DNA of 64,000 bases from Methylotenera sp. (GTDB taxonomy: Bacteria > Pseudomonadota > Gammaproteobacteria > Burkholderiales > Methylophilaceae), in NCBI RefSeq assembly GCF_030684185.1, contig NZ_JAUXOY010000014.1, positions 94,001-158,000 of the forward strand, read 5' to 3'. The first letter of the stretch is position 1, and each line of letters opens with the position of its first letter. This document shows, one piece after another, positions 19,385 through 31,290 of the stretch. Position numbers and translations under genes: made by a program. The notes beneath the pieces were generated by a model. It saw nothing but the letters and a program-made list of their open reading frames with translations. It was not told the DNA's origin and ran no database searches.

Positions 19385-19407
19385 CGGGGCGGGTCGCCCC
19401 TCCTACA
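19385..19407 (-). repeat. REP half-element
   Basis: CGGGGCGGGTCGCCCCTCCTACA. Confidence 0.7.
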
Positions 19408-20796
19408 TTATTCTTCTATCCCAAGTTCCTGAATCTTCCGTGTGAGTGTATTGCGCCCCATGCCTAGCTGATTGGCGGCTTCAATACGGCGGCCGTGGGT
19501 ATGTTCCAGCGCCTTTACAATTAATATCCGTTCAAAAATTTGCGTGCGGGTTTCTAATACGTTTTGCTCGCCACGGTTCAGTGCATCCATGACTTCACTC
19601 GCGAGTGCATCTTGCCAAGAGAGGGCTGCGCTGGATTTACTGCTATCTTCTTTTAGTTCAGGCGGTAAATCAGCCACATCAATGTTTTGCCCGGGTGCCA
19701 TTACGGTTAGCCAGTGGCATACGTTTTCAAGCTGCCGTACATTGCCGCTCCAGTTCACGGCGCTTAAATATTTAAGTGCCGCAACCGATGGCTGCTTGGT
19801 TTCTACACCAAGCTCGGTAGCACTGTGTTGTAAAAAGTGTTTGATGAGTAATGGTATATCTTCACGGCGTTCGCGTAGCGCTGGCAACCTTAAGCGGATG
19901 ACATTCAGGCGGTGAAATAAGTCTTCACGAAATAAACCGTTTTTAACGCGCTCTTCTAAATCCTGATGGGTGGCAGCAATAATGCGTACATTCACTTTAA
20001 TGGGTTGGTGGCCGCCCACGCGGTAGAACTGCCCGTCACTTAGCACACGTAAAAGCCGCGTTTGCAAGTCTGGCGGCATGTCGCCGATTTCATCTAAAAA
20101 TAGTGTGCCGGTATCGGCTTGTTCAAATCGGCCGCGTCTTGCCGCTTGAGCACCAGTAAATGCGCCACGTTCGTGACCAAACAACTCTGATTCCAGCAAG
20201 TCTTTAGGGATTGCAGCGGTGTTAATGGCAATGAATGGCTTGTCGCCGCGCGGACTATGGCGGTGCAGTGCCCGCGCTACAAGCTCTTTACCGCTGCCTG
20301 ATTCGCCATTGATAAGTACAGTGGCATGTGAGCGACTTAAGCGGCCTATGGCTCTAAAAACCTCTTGCATGGCAGGCGCTTGACCAATAATCTCGGGTGT
20401 TTCTTCAATCGCTATCGTTTCTGGCGCTTGTCTGGTGCTTTCTTCCACTGCGCGTTTAATTACATCAATGGCTTGGTCAACATCAAATGGCTTTGCCAGA
20501 TATTCAAACGCACCACCCTGAAATGCAGCAACTGCGCTTTCTAAATCTGAATATGCCGTCATGATAATGACGGGAATATCAGGAAATTTTTGCTTGATTT
20601 CGCTTAAAAAATCCAATCCTGAGCCATTAGGCATACGGATATCACTGACCACAACTTGCGGCTGATCACGCTCTAGCGCGTTAAGTGCCTCGGCGACCGA
20701 TGCAAAGGTTTTAAATTCTAAGTCAGTGCGTGCCAGGGCTTTTTCAAACACCCAGCGGATTGATTTGTCGTCGTCGATGATCCAGATTGGTTTCAT
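19408..20796 (-). CDS. ntrC: Nitrogen regulation response regulator NtrC (sigma-54 activator)
   Basis: REC domain, [21 protein letters not shown], Fis-type [24 protein letters not shown]. Confidence 0.95.
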   Translation of the reverse strand: MKPIWIIDDDKSIRWVFEKALARTDLEFKTFASVAEALNALERDQPQVVVSDIRMPNGSGLDFLSEIKQKFPDIPVIIMTAYSDLESAVAAFQGGAFEYLAKPFDVDQAIDVIKRAVEESTRQAPETIAIEETPEIIGQAPAMQEVFRAIGRLSRSHATVLINGESGSGKELVARALHRHSPRGDKPFIAINTAAIPKDLLESELFGHERGAFTGAQAARRGRFEQADTGTLFLDEIGDMPPDLQTRLLRVLSDGQFYRVGGHQPIKVNVRIIAATHQDLEERVKNGLFREDLFHRLNVIRLRLPALRERREDIPLLIKHFLQHSATELGVETKQPSVAALKYLSAVNWSGNVRQLENVCHWLTVMAPGQNIDVADLPPELKEDSSKSSAALSWQDALASEVMDALNRGEQNVLETRTQIFERILIVKALEHTHGRRIEAANQLGMGRNTLTRKIQELGIEE

Positions 20797-20810
20797 ATTT
20801 ATCCTATTGT

Positions 20811-20870
20811 TTCGCGGCTACAAGCCGCTCCTACAGAAAGCTCATGTTGGAGCGGCTTGTAGCCGCGAAT
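20811..20870. repeat. REP pair between ntrC and ntrB
   Basis: TTCGCGGCTACAAGCCGCTCCTACA...TTGGAGCGGCTTGTAGCCGCGAA. Confidence 0.9.
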
Positions 20871-20925
20871 GTTGTTATATTTATTGCTTAATCACTTATT
20901 ACTTAATCACTTATTACTTACTTAC

Positions 20926-22020
20926 TTATTGCTTACTTGCAGCGGGCTTAATTGCTGATGTTTCTATCGGTAATAAAATGGTAAAGCAGGTGTTGCCCGG
21001 CACGCTTTCGCATTCAATCATGCCGTGGTGCTGGGTAATAAATGTTTGTGCAAGTGTTAAGCCTAGGCCTGAGCCACCTTCGCTGCCAGAAACCAGCGGG
21101 TAAAAAATACGGTCACGAATGTCCGCCGGAATGCCGGGACCGTTATCAATGATTTCAAGTTTAATTGCGACACGGTAACGCTTTCTGGCTAATGTGACTT
21201 GACGTTCCGCGCGCGTTCTAAAGGTAATCTGGCTAGCAGGTGTGTGGTGTGACTGCATGGCTTGTACCGCGTTGCGTGCAATGTTAAGCACTGCTTGTAT
21301 GAGCTTTTCACGGTCGCCAATTAACTCAGGCAAGCTTAGATCATAATCACGCTTAATAAGAACAGCTTTGGGCGATTCGGCCAACAATAAGCTTCGTACC
21401 CGCTCTAGCACCTCATGAATATTGGTTGGCTGATATTTAGGGGCGCGATGCGGTATCAGCAATCTATCCATCAGGGATTGCAGGCGATCAGCCTCTTTAA
21501 TAATCACTTGGGTGTATTCGCGCAAACTGGGTGACGGTAGTTCGTGTTCAAGTAATTGCGCAGCTCCACGCAGGCCACCGAGCGGATTGCGTATCTCGTG
21601 CGCGAGGTTTCGCAGTAATTCTGCGTTGGCCTGCTGTTGTATGAGCATGCGCTCTTCACGCGCTATGCGGAGCTGGGCGTCCATTTGCTGAAACTCAAGT
21701 ATCAAACAGGCATTGGGGTCATCAATCGGCGTGGCAGTGCAGGTGACGGCAAAAGAATGATGCCGATTGGTGGTGATGGTAAATTCGTGCTCTCGAAACG
21801 GGCTTTGCTGGGAAATGGCGTTTTTAATGGCCAGCATTAAAATTTCACAATCGGGAAATACATCACTTATCAGCATGCCGGTTACATGCGTGGAGCTAAA
21901 AGCAAAAATGATTTCAGCACCCGGATTGATGTATACCACACGGCGATTTTCATCGAGCAGGATGATTGCCGTAGCCAGATGCTCTAACCCGGCAAAATGA
22001 TTTGGTGTTGGTTGTACCAT
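20926..22020 (-). CDS. ntrB: Nitrogen regulation sensor kinase NtrB
   Basis: PAS, NLAHEIRNPLGGLRGAAQLLEHEL, GSGLGLTLAQTFI. Confidence 0.94.
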   Translation of the reverse strand: MVQPTPNHFAGLEHLATAIILLDENRRVVYINPGAEIIFAFSSTHVTGMLISDVFPDCEILMLAIKNAISQQSPFREHEFTITTNRHHSFAVTCTATPIDDPNACLILEFQQMDAQLRIAREERMLIQQQANAELLRNLAHEIRNPLGGLRGAAQLLEHELPSPSLREYTQVIIKEADRLQSLMDRLLIPHRAPKYQPTNIHEVLERVRSLLLAESPKAVLIKRDYDLSLPELIGDREKLIQAVLNIARNAVQAMQSHHTPASQITFRTRAERQVTLARKRYRVAIKLEIIDNGPGIPADIRDRIFYPLVSGSEGGSGLGLTLAQTFITQHHGMIECESVPGNTCFTILLPIETSAIKPAASKQ

Positions 22021-22168
22021 TAAATTTGAACCATAGTAATATTAAACTAGTGCTTTCTAAGCGAGTTTATCAATGATAATACTATGATTAAAGCAAAAGA
22101 TAGACCAACTTTGAATGATGGCTATAATTTAAAGATTGCCGTTAAAATGCGGTAGGAAAAATAGGTTT

Positions 22169-22678
22169 TTAGCGAAGGTTATCAAGTTCTTTTTGCAAGA
22201 GTTTGATATTGTTTTCGTGGCTATCAACATCCGCTTGTAAGCTTTTCATTTTTTCCTGGAATTTTGGTACGTTGCGCATAGTTGCCCCATTTGCGGCTTT
22301 ATATACTTCAGGTTTAGATTCTCCCTCTGCATATGCTTTTTTGGCCTCTTCTAAAGCCACTTTTTCAGCATCAAGTTCACTTTGTAAAATATCCTGGCGC
22401 TTACTATCACGTTGGTTTTGTGTTTGCTTATCAACCCGAGGAAAACTTTCAGGCGTTGGACTACGCTTATTGGCAGAGGGGGCGCTGTCTGTGCCTTTGG
22501 GACGGCTGTTTGATATCGTGTTTGCATCAGGGTCAAAGTCCAGACGTGTTGCACCTTTTGTTTTGATGTTCGAATAGGTAATGCGCCCGTCAGCATCTAC
22601 GCGTTTGTAAATTTCAGCAAACGCACTCCCTGAAAAGGCAATAACAATGAGTGTGACTAAATACAGAGTTTTTTTCAT
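22169..22678 (-). CDS. DUF4124-domain periplasmic protein
   Basis: Signal peptide followed by EIYKRVDADGRITYSNIKTKGA. Confidence 0.85.
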   Translation of the reverse strand: MKKTLYLVTLIVIAFSGSAFAEIYKRVDADGRITYSNIKTKGATRLDFDPDANTISNSRPKGTDSAPSANKRSPTPESFPRVDKQTQNQRDSKRQDILQSELDAEKVALEEAKKAYAEGESKPEVYKAANGATMRNVPKFQEKMKSLQADVDSHENNIKLLQKELDNLR

Positions 22679-22793
22679 AGCAATAGTTTAGTAGAGTTGA
22701 CCAAGTTAGGCAATGCAGTTAACTAACGCCTGGGTTTAAGTGCGGGTTGACCTGGTGTGTTTGAACGTATTTATAGCTAAGTCAGCCCCAAAT

Positions 22794-22822
22794 AAAAAGG
22801 GGCGATATTATCGCCCCTTTTT
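22794..22822 (-). terminator. Rho-independent terminator of glnA
   Basis: AAAAAGGGGCGATATTATCGCCCCTTTTT. Confidence 0.88.
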
Positions 22823-22858
22823 AGTTACTATCTAGTTTATTTACTATCTAATCACAGC

Positions 22859-24268
22859 TTAGCAAGAGTAGTACAAACCAAACTCAACTGGGTGCGGCGT
22901 CATACGTACTTTGTTCACTTCTTCCATTTTCAATGCAATGTAAGCATCAATCCAGTCATTCGTAAATACGCCACCTTTGGTTAAGAATTCGCGGTCTTTA
23001 TCCAGCTCTGCCAATGCTTCTTCTAGCGAAGCGCATACAGTTGGGATTTTTGCATCTTCTTCAGCTGGTAGATGGTATAAATCTTTAGTTGCTGGTTCAC
23101 CCGGGTGAATCTTGTTTTGTACGCCATCTAAACCAGCCATTAGCAAGGCTGAGAAAGCCAGGTATGGGTTAGCGATTGGGTCTGGAAAGCGTGCTTCAAC
23201 GCGACGACCTTTGTCAGAATGCACAAAAGGAATGCGGATAGAAGCAGAGCGATTTTTAGCTGAGTAAGCCAATTTAACTGGTGCTTCAAAGTGTGGTACC
23301 AAGCGTTTGTATGAGTTAGTCCCCGGGTTGGTAATCGCATTCAGTGCTTTAGCATGTTTGATGATACCGCCGATGTAGTAAAGCGCGAACTCACTCAAAC
23401 CCGCATAGCCGTTGCCTGCAAACAGGTTTTTGCCATCTTTCCAAACGGATTGGTGAACGTGCATACCGCTACCGTTATCGCCTGCGAATGGTTTTGGCAT
23501 GAATGTCGCTGTTTTGCCGTAAGCGTGAGCTGTGTTCAGGATTACGTATTTTTGAATTTGCGTCCAGTCTGCGCGTTGCGTTAAGGTGCTGAATTTAGTA
23601 CCAATTTCACATTGGCCAGCCGTTGCAACTTCATGGTGATGCACTTCAACAGGCACGCCCATCGCTTCTAATGTCATACACATTGCTGAACGGATGTCAT
23701 GCAATGAATCGACTGGTGGCACCGGGAAGTAGCCGCCTTTAACACCTGGACGATGGCCAGTATTGCCGCCTTCAAATTTTTCGTTTGAAGACCAGGCGCC
23801 TTCTTCTGAGTTGATGCGCACTGAACTGCCGTTCATTGAAACATCCCATTGAATGCTGTCAAAAATGAAGAACTCTGGCTCTGGGCCAAAGTAAGCAGTG
23901 TCACCTAAACCGGTAGATTTTAAGTAGGCTTCAGCACGTTTTGCTAATGAACGTGGGTCACGCTCGTAGCCTTTGCCATCGGTTGGGTCAACCACATCGC
24001 AAGTCAAAACTAAAGTTGGCTCATCCATAAACGGGTCGATATTTGCAGTGGTTGGATCTGGCATCAATTGCATGTCTGATGCTTGAATGCCTTTCCAGCC
24101 GGCGATTGAAGAGCCATCAAATGCGTGGCCTTCAGTAAATTTATCTTCATTGAAGTGTGAAACAGGCACAGTAACGTGTTGTTCTTTACCGCGCGTATCA
24201 GTAAAACGAAAATCAACAAATTTAATGTCGTTATCGATGACTAATTTCATTACATTTTCCACTGACAT
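22859..24268 (-). CDS. glnA: Type I glutamine synthetase
   Basis: 469 aa; [33 protein letters not shown]. Confidence 0.98.
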   Translation of the reverse strand: MSVENVMKLVIDNDIKFVDFRFTDTRGKEQHVTVPVSHFNEDKFTEGHAFDGSSIAGWKGIQASDMQLMPDPTTANIDPFMDEPTLVLTCDVVDPTDGKGYERDPRSLAKRAEAYLKSTGLGDTAYFGPEPEFFIFDSIQWDVSMNGSSVRINSEEGAWSSNEKFEGGNTGHRPGVKGGYFPVPPVDSLHDIRSAMCMTLEAMGVPVEVHHHEVATAGQCEIGTKFSTLTQRADWTQIQKYVILNTAHAYGKTATFMPKPFAGDNGSGMHVHQSVWKDGKNLFAGNGYAGLSEFALYYIGGIIKHAKALNAITNPGTNSYKRLVPHFEAPVKLAYSAKNRSASIRIPFVHSDKGRRVEARFPDPIANPYLAFSALLMAGLDGVQNKIHPGEPATKDLYHLPAEEDAKIPTVCASLEEALAELDKDREFLTKGGVFTNDWIDAYIALKMEEVNKVRMTPHPVEFGLYYSC

Positions 24269-24330
24269 TCAGAATCTCCTATTGTGGTGTGGGTCAGGAT
24301 TAAAAATTAAAATTTCAACTCAGTAGATTA

Positions 24331-24346
24331 GCAGGAAACGTGCCAA
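24331..24346 (-). promoter_or_regulatory. Sigma-54 (-24/-12) promoter for glnA
   Basis: Reverse strand TTGGCACGTTTCCTGCTA matches TGGCAC-N5-TTGC class. Confidence 0.8.
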
Positions 24347-24405
24347 TCTGAAAAGACCAAACAGTGGCTTTTTTAAAGAAGTGTTAAAATACAAACCAAA
24401 ACTAA

Positions 24406-24451
24406 GCACTATATAGGTGCACAGTGTGTAATTTATGCACCAATAAAGTGC
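24406..24451 (-). promoter_or_regulatory. Two NtrC-type enhancer sites upstream of glnA
   Basis: GCACTATATAGGTGCA (24406-24421) and TGCACCAATAAAGTGC (24436-24451), centres 30 bp apart. Confidence 0.75.
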
Positions 24452-24579
24452 TGTAAAATTATTGGTTTGGGGAGTGATTATTTTTATATTTTTTTAGATG
24501 TGTTTTAGCTAAAAATATTGAATGTAAAATGTCAATGATGACATTCAGTAAAAAGTAAATTAATTGATAAGGTGAGTTT

Positions 24580-25029
24580 ATGAGTAATCAACAGAAAATT
24601 TTAGCTTTAGCTCAAAAGCGCGGTGCGGAAAATAATTTAACTTATGCAGGGGCATTGACACCGCGTGAGGCGTTTGAGTTGTTGCAGGAAAATCCTGAAG
24701 TACTGTTGGTTGATGTGCGTACGCAGGCAGAACTAGAGCTTGTAGGTCGGGTACCGAATGCCTTAAACCTTGAATGGGCGTTTTATCCAGGTATGGTAAA
24801 AAATCAGGATTTCGCCAAACAACTGGCTGAAAATGTAGATAAAAGCCTCACGGTGATATTTATGTGCCGCACTGGCGGACGTTCACATAATGCAGCGGTA
24901 GTGGCGCAGCAGCTGGGTTTTGTGAATGCTTATAATATGCTGGAAGGCTTTGAAGGCGAAGCAAACGAACTTAAACAACGGACATTGATTAATGGCTGGA
25001 AACATGCTGGCTTGCCTTGGACTAATTAA
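24580..25029 (+). CDS. Rhodanese-like sulfurtransferase
   Basis: LLVDVRTQAELELVGRVPNALNLEW, VIFMCRTGGRSHNAA. Confidence 0.92.
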   Translation: MSNQQKILALAQKRGAENNLTYAGALTPREAFELLQENPEVLLVDVRTQAELELVGRVPNALNLEWAFYPGMVKNQDFAKQLAENVDKSLTVIFMCRTGGRSHNAAVVAQQLGFVNAYNMLEGFEGEANELKQRTLINGWKHAGLPWTN

Positions 25030-25032
25030 TGC

Positions 25033-25866
25033 ATGACTGATCAATATGCAGTGATAGGCAACCCCATTGCGCATAGCAAATCGCCGTTGATACATGAAGC
25101 ATTTGCCAGGCAAACAGGGCAAGATATTAGCTATGAACGTATTCTTGCGCCGCTGGATGGTTTTGATGAAACAGTTCGTGAGCTAATTAAGCAGGGGTAC
25201 AAGGGTGTTAATGTGACTGTGCCTTTTAAGTTTGAGGCATTTCAATTGGCGAATCAGTATTCCAGTAGCGCTTTAGGTGCCGGCGCTGCCAATACATTAA
25301 GCTTTAAAAATCAAACTATAGCAGCGGACAATACCGATGGCGCCGGACTTGTGCGGGACGTTGAGCAGAATCTGAACGTGCAAATTGCAGGAAAACGAGT
25401 ATTACTCATTGGCGCTGGCGGTGCCGCTGAAGGAGTTCTTCAGCCTATGTTCAAATCAAAACCAAAATCAATCACAGTCGTTAATCGTACATTGGATAAG
25501 GCGATTGGGATGATTAAAAAAGTAGAGGCCCAATCACAATTTGGAAACACCATCTTGAGCGCCTGTACTTTTGAAGAGCTGCAAGGCCAGGCTTTTGATA
25601 TTGTTATCAATGCAACATCAGCTGGCTTAAATGATACAGCTTTACCTATACTCAATACCATTTTTGCTAAAGACTGTTTGGCCTATGACATGATGTATGG
25701 CCGAGAAACACTGTTTATAAAGTTGGCTAAAGATAATGGTGCACAAGTGGCAGATGGTTTAGGTATGCTGGTAGAACAGGCGGCTGAAGCTTTTTATATT
25801 TGGCGTGGTGTCCGCCCGGAAACACACAGCGTGATGCAGCAAATAAGAAATTTGTCCCAGCTTTAA
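25033..25866 (+). CDS. aroE: Shikimate dehydrogenase
   Basis: YAVIGNPIAHSKSPLIHEAFA, GVNVTVPFK, NTDGAGLVRD. Confidence 0.96.
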   Translation: MTDQYAVIGNPIAHSKSPLIHEAFARQTGQDISYERILAPLDGFDETVRELIKQGYKGVNVTVPFKFEAFQLANQYSSSALGAGAANTLSFKNQTIAADNTDGAGLVRDVEQNLNVQIAGKRVLLIGAGGAAEGVLQPMFKSKPKSITVVNRTLDKAIGMIKKVEAQSQFGNTILSACTFEELQGQAFDIVINATSAGLNDTALPILNTIFAKDCLAYDMMYGRETLFIKLAKDNGAQVADGLGMLVEQAAEAFYIWRGVRPETHSVMQQIRNLSQL

Positions 25867-25884
25867 AAAAATAGAATAAAAACG

Positions 25885-26619
25885 ATGAAAAAGTGGATGT
25901 TAAATAGCCGGCATAATGCCCCCCCATTGGGTTTTGGCGGCTATGTAACACGAGGTTTGGTGCTGTTTTTTATGATACTTTTTTTGTATCAGCTTTGGAT
26001 ACTTTTGCATATTTTCTGGTGGATAAAATTTAATCCTTCCTCCAGCGCCTTTATGGAAGACCGCTTAAACATTATTCAAGAGACTAAGCCGGATGCTGAA
26101 CTGAAGTATCAATGGGTTGATTACGCTAAAATTTCTAATAATCTTAAGCGCGCTGTTATTGCATCAGAGGATGCAAAGTTTGTTGACCATGAAGGATTTG
26201 ATTGGGACGGTATTCAGAAGGCGTACGAAAAAAATCTTAAAAAAGGCAAAATCGTGGCAGGCGGCTCTACCATCAGCCAGCAACTGGCCAAAAATTTATT
26301 TTTGTCTACGAAGCGCACGCCTTGGCGCAAAGGCGAAGAAGCGCTGATTACGGTAATGCTGGAAAATATTCTGAGTAAACGTCGAATTTTAGAGATTTAT
26401 TTGAATGTGATTGAATGGGGCAACGGCGTGTTTGGTGCAGAGGCTGCGGCCAGGCATTATTATAAAACCAGTGCTTCCAAGCTAAGTAGCGGTCAGGCCG
26501 CAAAGCTGGCTGCCATGATACCTAATCCTCGTTATTACGATACGCACCGTTCTACAGCTTACTTAAATCGCCGCGCCGCCACTATACAAGCCAGAATGCG
26601 CTTTGTGGAGGTGCCGTAG
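25885..26619 (+). CDS. mtgA: Monofunctional biosynthetic peptidoglycan transglycosylase
   Basis: EDAKFVDHEGFDWDGI, GGSTISQQLAKNLFLS. Confidence 0.95.
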   Translation: MKKWMLNSRHNAPPLGFGGYVTRGLVLFFMILFLYQLWILLHIFWWIKFNPSSSAFMEDRLNIIQETKPDAELKYQWVDYAKISNNLKRAVIASEDAKFVDHEGFDWDGIQKAYEKNLKKGKIVAGGSTISQQLAKNLFLSTKRTPWRKGEEALITVMLENILSKRRILEIYLNVIEWGNGVFGAEAAARHYYKTSASKLSSGQAAKLAAMIPNPRYYDTHRSTAYLNRRAATIQARMRFVEVP

Positions 26620-26645
26620 AATGGTTGAAACTGCTTTTATTAAGA

Positions 26646-26876
26646 CTAATCTGTTAAAGCTGCAACTATTTTTTTAACGACAGGTGCGACTATGAAAATA
26701 GCAGGAAATGCTACAGGCCAGGCGTGAATAAATGCGCGCATCCAATGTGAAGTGAATTGCTGATCAACACCTGCGAATAGTGCCGTTAATACGCCAGACA
26801 TGATAAGTGCCATCAGCAACGACATGACAAAGGCAAATAAAATGTTGGTGTATTTTTTTGGTATTTTCATCAGCAC
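26646..26876 (-). CDS. DUF2798-like small membrane protein
   Basis: 76 aa, two TM segments, FVMSLLMALIMSGVLT...WPVAFPAIFIVAPVVKKIV. Confidence 0.7.
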   Translation of the reverse strand: MLMKIPKKYTNILFAFVMSLLMALIMSGVLTALFAGVDQQFTSHWMRAFIHAWPVAFPAIFIVAPVVKKIVAALTD

Positions 26877-26907
26877 TATTCTAATTCGTATAACAATATC
26901 TTTAGTA

Positions 26908-29739
26908 TTACAGCATCGCTTTTAAATATTTGGCCGTGTAGCTTTCGGTACTTTGTGCCACCTGTTCCGGCGTGCCTTCAGCAATTATGGTACCACCACC
27001 GTCACCACCTTCCGGGCCCATGTCTACAATCCAGTCTGCGGTTTTAATCACGTCCAGGTTGTGCTCAATAATCACAATGGTGTTGCCTGCATCACGTAAG
27101 CGGTGAATCACATCGAGCAACAATTGAATATCTGCAAAATGCAGGCCAGTGGTGGGTTCATCCAGAATGTACAAGGTGCGGCCAGTATCGCGTTTGCTGA
27201 GTTCTAAAGCTAGCTTAACTCGTTGCGCTTCACCGCCGCTAAGTGTTGTAGCGCTTTGCCCGAGTGTGATGTAGCCCAAACCAACGTCCAGCAGCGTTTT
27301 GAGTTTACGTGAAATGACAGGCTGCGCACTAAAGAACGCGTGCGCTTGCTCTACCGTCATGCCCAGTACTTCGTGAATATTTTTACCTTTGAATTGAATC
27401 TCTAACGTTTCACGGTTATAACGGTGGCCTTTACATACATCGCATGGCACATAGACATCGGGTAAAAAATGCATTTCAACACGAATCACGCCGTCGCCCT
27501 GGCAAGCTTCACAGCGACCACCTTTTACGTTAAACGAATATCGTCCTGGTCCGTAACCACGCACACGGCTTTCAGGCACACCTGCAAACAAGTCACGAAT
27601 CGGCGTAAATAAACCTGTATAGGTTGCCGGGTTGGAACGTGGCGTGCGGCCAATCGGGCTTTGGTCTACATCCACAACTTTGTCAAAAAAAGCTAAACCG
27701 TCTATCTCGCCAAACGGCGCTGGTTCTGTACTGCTGCCGTATAAATGTTGTGCTACTACACGGTATAAAGTGTCGTTAATGAGTGTGGATTTTCCACTGC
27801 CAGATACGCCTGTGATGCAGCTCAATAAGCCAACTGGCAGTTTGAGCGTGACATCTTTCAGGTTGTTGCCTGTAGTGTTGCTCAATTTAAGCCAGCGTGC
27901 AGGGTCTGCTTGTGTGCGTTTTTTGTTATAAATGATTTGTTTTTTGCCGCTTAAATAATCACCTGTAAGCGAATTTGGATTAGCTTTAACTTGGTCTGGC
28001 GTACCTTCTGCCACAATCTGCCCGCCATGCTCGCCTGCGCCAGGCCCAATATCCACGACATAATCAGCTGCCATAATAGCGTCTTGGTCATGTTCCACCA
28101 CAATCACGCTGTTACCAATATCGCGTAAGCGTTTCAATGTGTCCAGCAATCTATCATTATCACGCTGGTGCAAGCCGATTGAAGGCTCGTCCAGCACATA
28201 CATGACGCCGGTTAAACCGCTGCCGATTTGAGATGCTAAGCGTATACGCTGTGCTTCGCCGCCGGATAGTGTTTCTGCAGAGCGTGAAAGTGATAAATAT
28301 TCCAAACCAACATTCGTTAAAAACTTTAAGCGGTTGCTAATTTCTTTCACTATTTTGTCAGCAATAGTAAGTTTCGCACCAGTTAATTCAAGGGTATCAA
28401 AGAAAGTAAGCGCTAACTTAAGTGGCACTTCGCATACTTCATGAATATTTTTATTGCCCACTTTTACATGGCGTGCTTCTTTGCGTAAGCGCGTGCCTGA
28501 ACAGTCCGGGCAACTTTGTGAGTTCAGGTATTTTGCCAGTTCTTCGCGCACAGTTTGCGAATCGGTTTCGTGATAGCGGCGTTTAAGGTTGTTTAAAATA
28601 CCTTCAAATGTATGCGTTTTTTCAAAGAAAACACCTCGCTCATTCAGGTATTTAAACGGCATGACTTCTTTACCGCTGCCATTGAGCAGTACTTTTTGGA
28701 TGTACTCCGGCAGTTTTTCAAATGCGGTATCAAGATTAAAGTTATAGTGCGTGGCGATGCTTGCCAGCATTTGGAAGTAAAACTGATTGCGCCTATCCCA
28801 GCCTTTAATCGCTCCGGCAGCCAACGATAAATGCGGAAAAGCGACCACTCGCTTGGGGTCAAAAAAGTTAATGTTGCCCAAGCCATCACAAGTCGGGCAT
28901 GCGCCCATTGGGTTGTTAAAAGAGAATAAACGCGGCTCAAGTTCAGCAAGTGAGTAGTCACATACCGGGCATGAAAATTTAGCGGAAAAGAGATGCTCTT
29001 TGTCAGTGTCCATTTCCACTGCAATCGCTTTGCCTTCGGCTAAACGCAATGCGGTTTCAAATGATTCGGCAATACGTTGCTTCATGTCTAGCTTAACTTT
29101 GATGCGGTCAATCACTACCTCTACACTATGCTTGGTAGTTTTGGTGAGCTGTGGCAAAGCATCCACTTCATAAATCTTGCCATCAATCCGTAAACGTACA
29201 AAACCTTGTGCTTTAAGTTCTTCAAACAAATCCAGCTGTTCGCCTTTGCGATTACTCACCACGGGCGCCAATATCATCAGTTTGGTATCTTCTGGTAGCG
29301 ATAACACGTGATCCACCATTTGGCTTACGGTTTGAGCTTCAAGCCTAATGCCGTGTTCCGGGCATTCAGGGTCGCCAGCGCGGGCGTATAACAGGCGCAG
29401 ATAATCGTGAATTTCTGTCACGGTGCCGACAGTGGAGCGCGGATTGTGCGAAGTAGATTTTTGCTCGATAGAAATGGCAGGCGATAAACCTTCAATCAAA
29501 TCAACATCAGGTTTATCCATGCGCGCTAAAAACTGCCGCGCATAAGCAGATAGCGACTCAACATAGCGCCGCTGGCCTTCCGCATACAGGGTGTCAAAGG
29601 CGAGTGAGGACTTACCTGAGCCAGATAGCCCCGTAATCACGACTAACTTATTACGTGGAATATCCAGTGAGATATTTTTTAAATTGTGCGTGCGGGCACC
29701 GCGTATTTTTATGAATTCCATCATGCTGTTACTAAACAC
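26908..29739 (-). CDS. uvrA: Excinuclease ABC subunit A
   Basis: 943 aa; [38 protein letters not shown]; Zn-binding CxxC motifs. Confidence 0.98.
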   Translation of the reverse strand: MFSNSMMEFIKIRGARTHNLKNISLDIPRNKLVVITGLSGSGKSSLAFDTLYAEGQRRYVESLSAYARQFLARMDKPDVDLIEGLSPAISIEQKSTSHNPRSTVGTVTEIHDYLRLLYARAGDPECPEHGIRLEAQTVSQMVDHVLSLPEDTKLMILAPVVSNRKGEQLDLFEELKAQGFVRLRIDGKIYEVDALPQLTKTTKHSVEVVIDRIKVKLDMKQRIAESFETALRLAEGKAIAVEMDTDKEHLFSAKFSCPVCDYSLAELEPRLFSFNNPMGACPTCDGLGNINFFDPKRVVAFPHLSLAAGAIKGWDRRNQFYFQMLASIATHYNFNLDTAFEKLPEYIQKVLLNGSGKEVMPFKYLNERGVFFEKTHTFEGILNNLKRRYHETDSQTVREELAKYLNSQSCPDCSGTRLRKEARHVKVGNKNIHEVCEVPLKLALTFFDTLELTGAKLTIADKIVKEISNRLKFLTNVGLEYLSLSRSAETLSGGEAQRIRLASQIGSGLTGVMYVLDEPSIGLHQRDNDRLLDTLKRLRDIGNSVIVVEHDQDAIMAADYVVDIGPGAGEHGGQIVAEGTPDQVKANPNSLTGDYLSGKKQIIYNKKRTQADPARWLKLSNTTGNNLKDVTLKLPVGLLSCITGVSGSGKSTLINDTLYRVVAQHLYGSSTEPAPFGEIDGLAFFDKVVDVDQSPIGRTPRSNPATYTGLFTPIRDLFAGVPESRVRGYGPGRYSFNVKGGRCEACQGDGVIRVEMHFLPDVYVPCDVCKGHRYNRETLEIQFKGKNIHEVLGMTVEQAHAFFSAQPVISRKLKTLLDVGLGYITLGQSATTLSGGEAQRVKLALELSKRDTGRTLYILDEPTTGLHFADIQLLLDVIHRLRDAGNTIVIIEHNLDVIKTADWIVDMGPEGGDGGGTIIAEGTPEQVAQSTESYTAKYLKAML

Positions 29740-29818
29740 TCGGGTTAATTTTAGGGCAACCTGCTAATATACCTACTTTTACATATTTAGCTAAACATTT
29801 TTCAGGCCTTTAGTTTTC

Positions 29819-31288
29819 ATGTCCACATCAAAGCACCATTCAGACAATCAAACGCATGACCTTTTTACCGATATTGCCGCTGATACCATGACGTCACTTG
29901 ATATTCCGTCAGACAAAATGACCCCTGTAGAGATGCGAGCCACCTTAAGCCTGGCGTCTATTTATGGCTTGCGTATGTTCGGTATGTTTTCAATTTTGCC
30001 GATTTTTGCAATCTATGCCTCAACCTTGCCGGATAATCCTAGTGCACTGATGATTGGACTGGCATTAGGCGCTTATGGCCTTACGCAAGCGTTATTTCAA
30101 TTACCCTTTGGTATGGCATCTGATAAATTTGGTCGCAAGCCCATGATTTACTTAGGCCTTGCAATTTTCGCTATAGGCAGTATGGTCGCTGCCTTGGCCA
30201 TGAATATTGAAGGGGTGATTATTGGCCGCGCGATTCAAGGTGCAGGCGCAGTTTCTGCCGTTGTTACAGCATTATTGGCAGACTTGACCAGAGACGAACA
30301 TCGCACCAAAGCTATGGCCACTATAGGCGCAACTATTGGTGTGGCATTTGCCGTTTCACTGGTGGGCGGGCCTTTGTTAAATCAGTGGATAGGCGTGCAA
30401 GGTATATTTGTGATGACGGCATTTTTAACTCTGGCTGCGATTGTTGTTGTGAAGTTTGTGGTGCCAGATCCAGTTCACAGCCACTACCACTCTGATGCCA
30501 GCGCTGCGCCAGCTAAACTAAAAGATGTGCTGAAAAATAAACAGTTATTACGTTTAAATTATGGTATTTTTGCCTTGCATGCCGCGCAAATGGCGATGTT
30601 TGTAGTGGTGCCGTTTGCTATTGCTAAATCAGGCAATATCGAAGTAAACCAACATTGGCATATTTATTTGCCAGTATTAGTCGCTTCTTTTGTGTTTATG
30701 GTGCCTGCGATTATTTATGCTGAAAAACAAGCTAAAATGAAACAGGTATTTGTTGGTGCTGTGGCTACTATGTTACTTGCACAGCTAGTTTTTGCAGGAT
30801 CTATTCAACATTTCTGGGGTATCGTTTTTTCACTCACCCTTTACTTTATCGCGTTTAATGTGCTTGAAGCTTCTCTGCCTTCCATGATTAGTAAAATTGC
30901 GCCCGCAGCGGCAAAGGGCACGGCGATGGGTGTTTATAATACCGCGCAATCTTTGGGTATTTTTGCGGGTGGCGCTTTAGGCGGTTATTTGTCACATAAA
31001 TTCGGCTTTGCGAGCGTATTTATTTTTTGTAGCGTAATGATGCTTTTATGGCTAATATTTGCATATTCAATGCAAGCGCCGCCAGCAGTAAAAACCAAAA
31101 TGTACAGCTTGGATGAAACCGCCGCAGAGTTAAGTACGGCTAACGCCGCGATTCTAAAAGACAGGCTAACTAAGCTTATTGGCGTAATGGAGGCTGTGGT
31201 GCTGCCGCAAGAACGCACTGTGATATTGAAAATAGATAAATCGCAAGATTGGGATGAAGCCCAAGTGTATAAATTGTTGAGAGGATAA
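29819..31288 (+). CDS. MFS transporter
   Basis: 489 aa; [17 protein letters not shown]; hydrophobic helices, C-terminal soluble tail. Confidence 0.92.
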   Translation: MSTSKHHSDNQTHDLFTDIAADTMTSLDIPSDKMTPVEMRATLSLASIYGLRMFGMFSILPIFAIYASTLPDNPSALMIGLALGAYGLTQALFQLPFGMASDKFGRKPMIYLGLAIFAIGSMVAALAMNIEGVIIGRAIQGAGAVSAVVTALLADLTRDEHRTKAMATIGATIGVAFAVSLVGGPLLNQWIGVQGIFVMTAFLTLAAIVVVKFVVPDPVHSHYHSDASAAPAKLKDVLKNKQLLRLNYGIFALHAAQMAMFVVVPFAIAKSGNIEVNQHWHIYLPVLVASFVFMVPAIIYAEKQAKMKQVFVGAVATMLLAQLVFAGSIQHFWGIVFSLTLYFIAFNVLEASLPSMISKIAPAAAKGTAMGVYNTAQSLGIFAGGALGGYLSHKFGFASVFIFCSVMMLLWLIFAYSMQAPPAVKTKMYSLDETAAELSTANAAILKDRLTKLIGVMEAVVLPQERTVILKIDKSQDWDEAQVYKLLRG

Positions 31289-31290
31289 AA

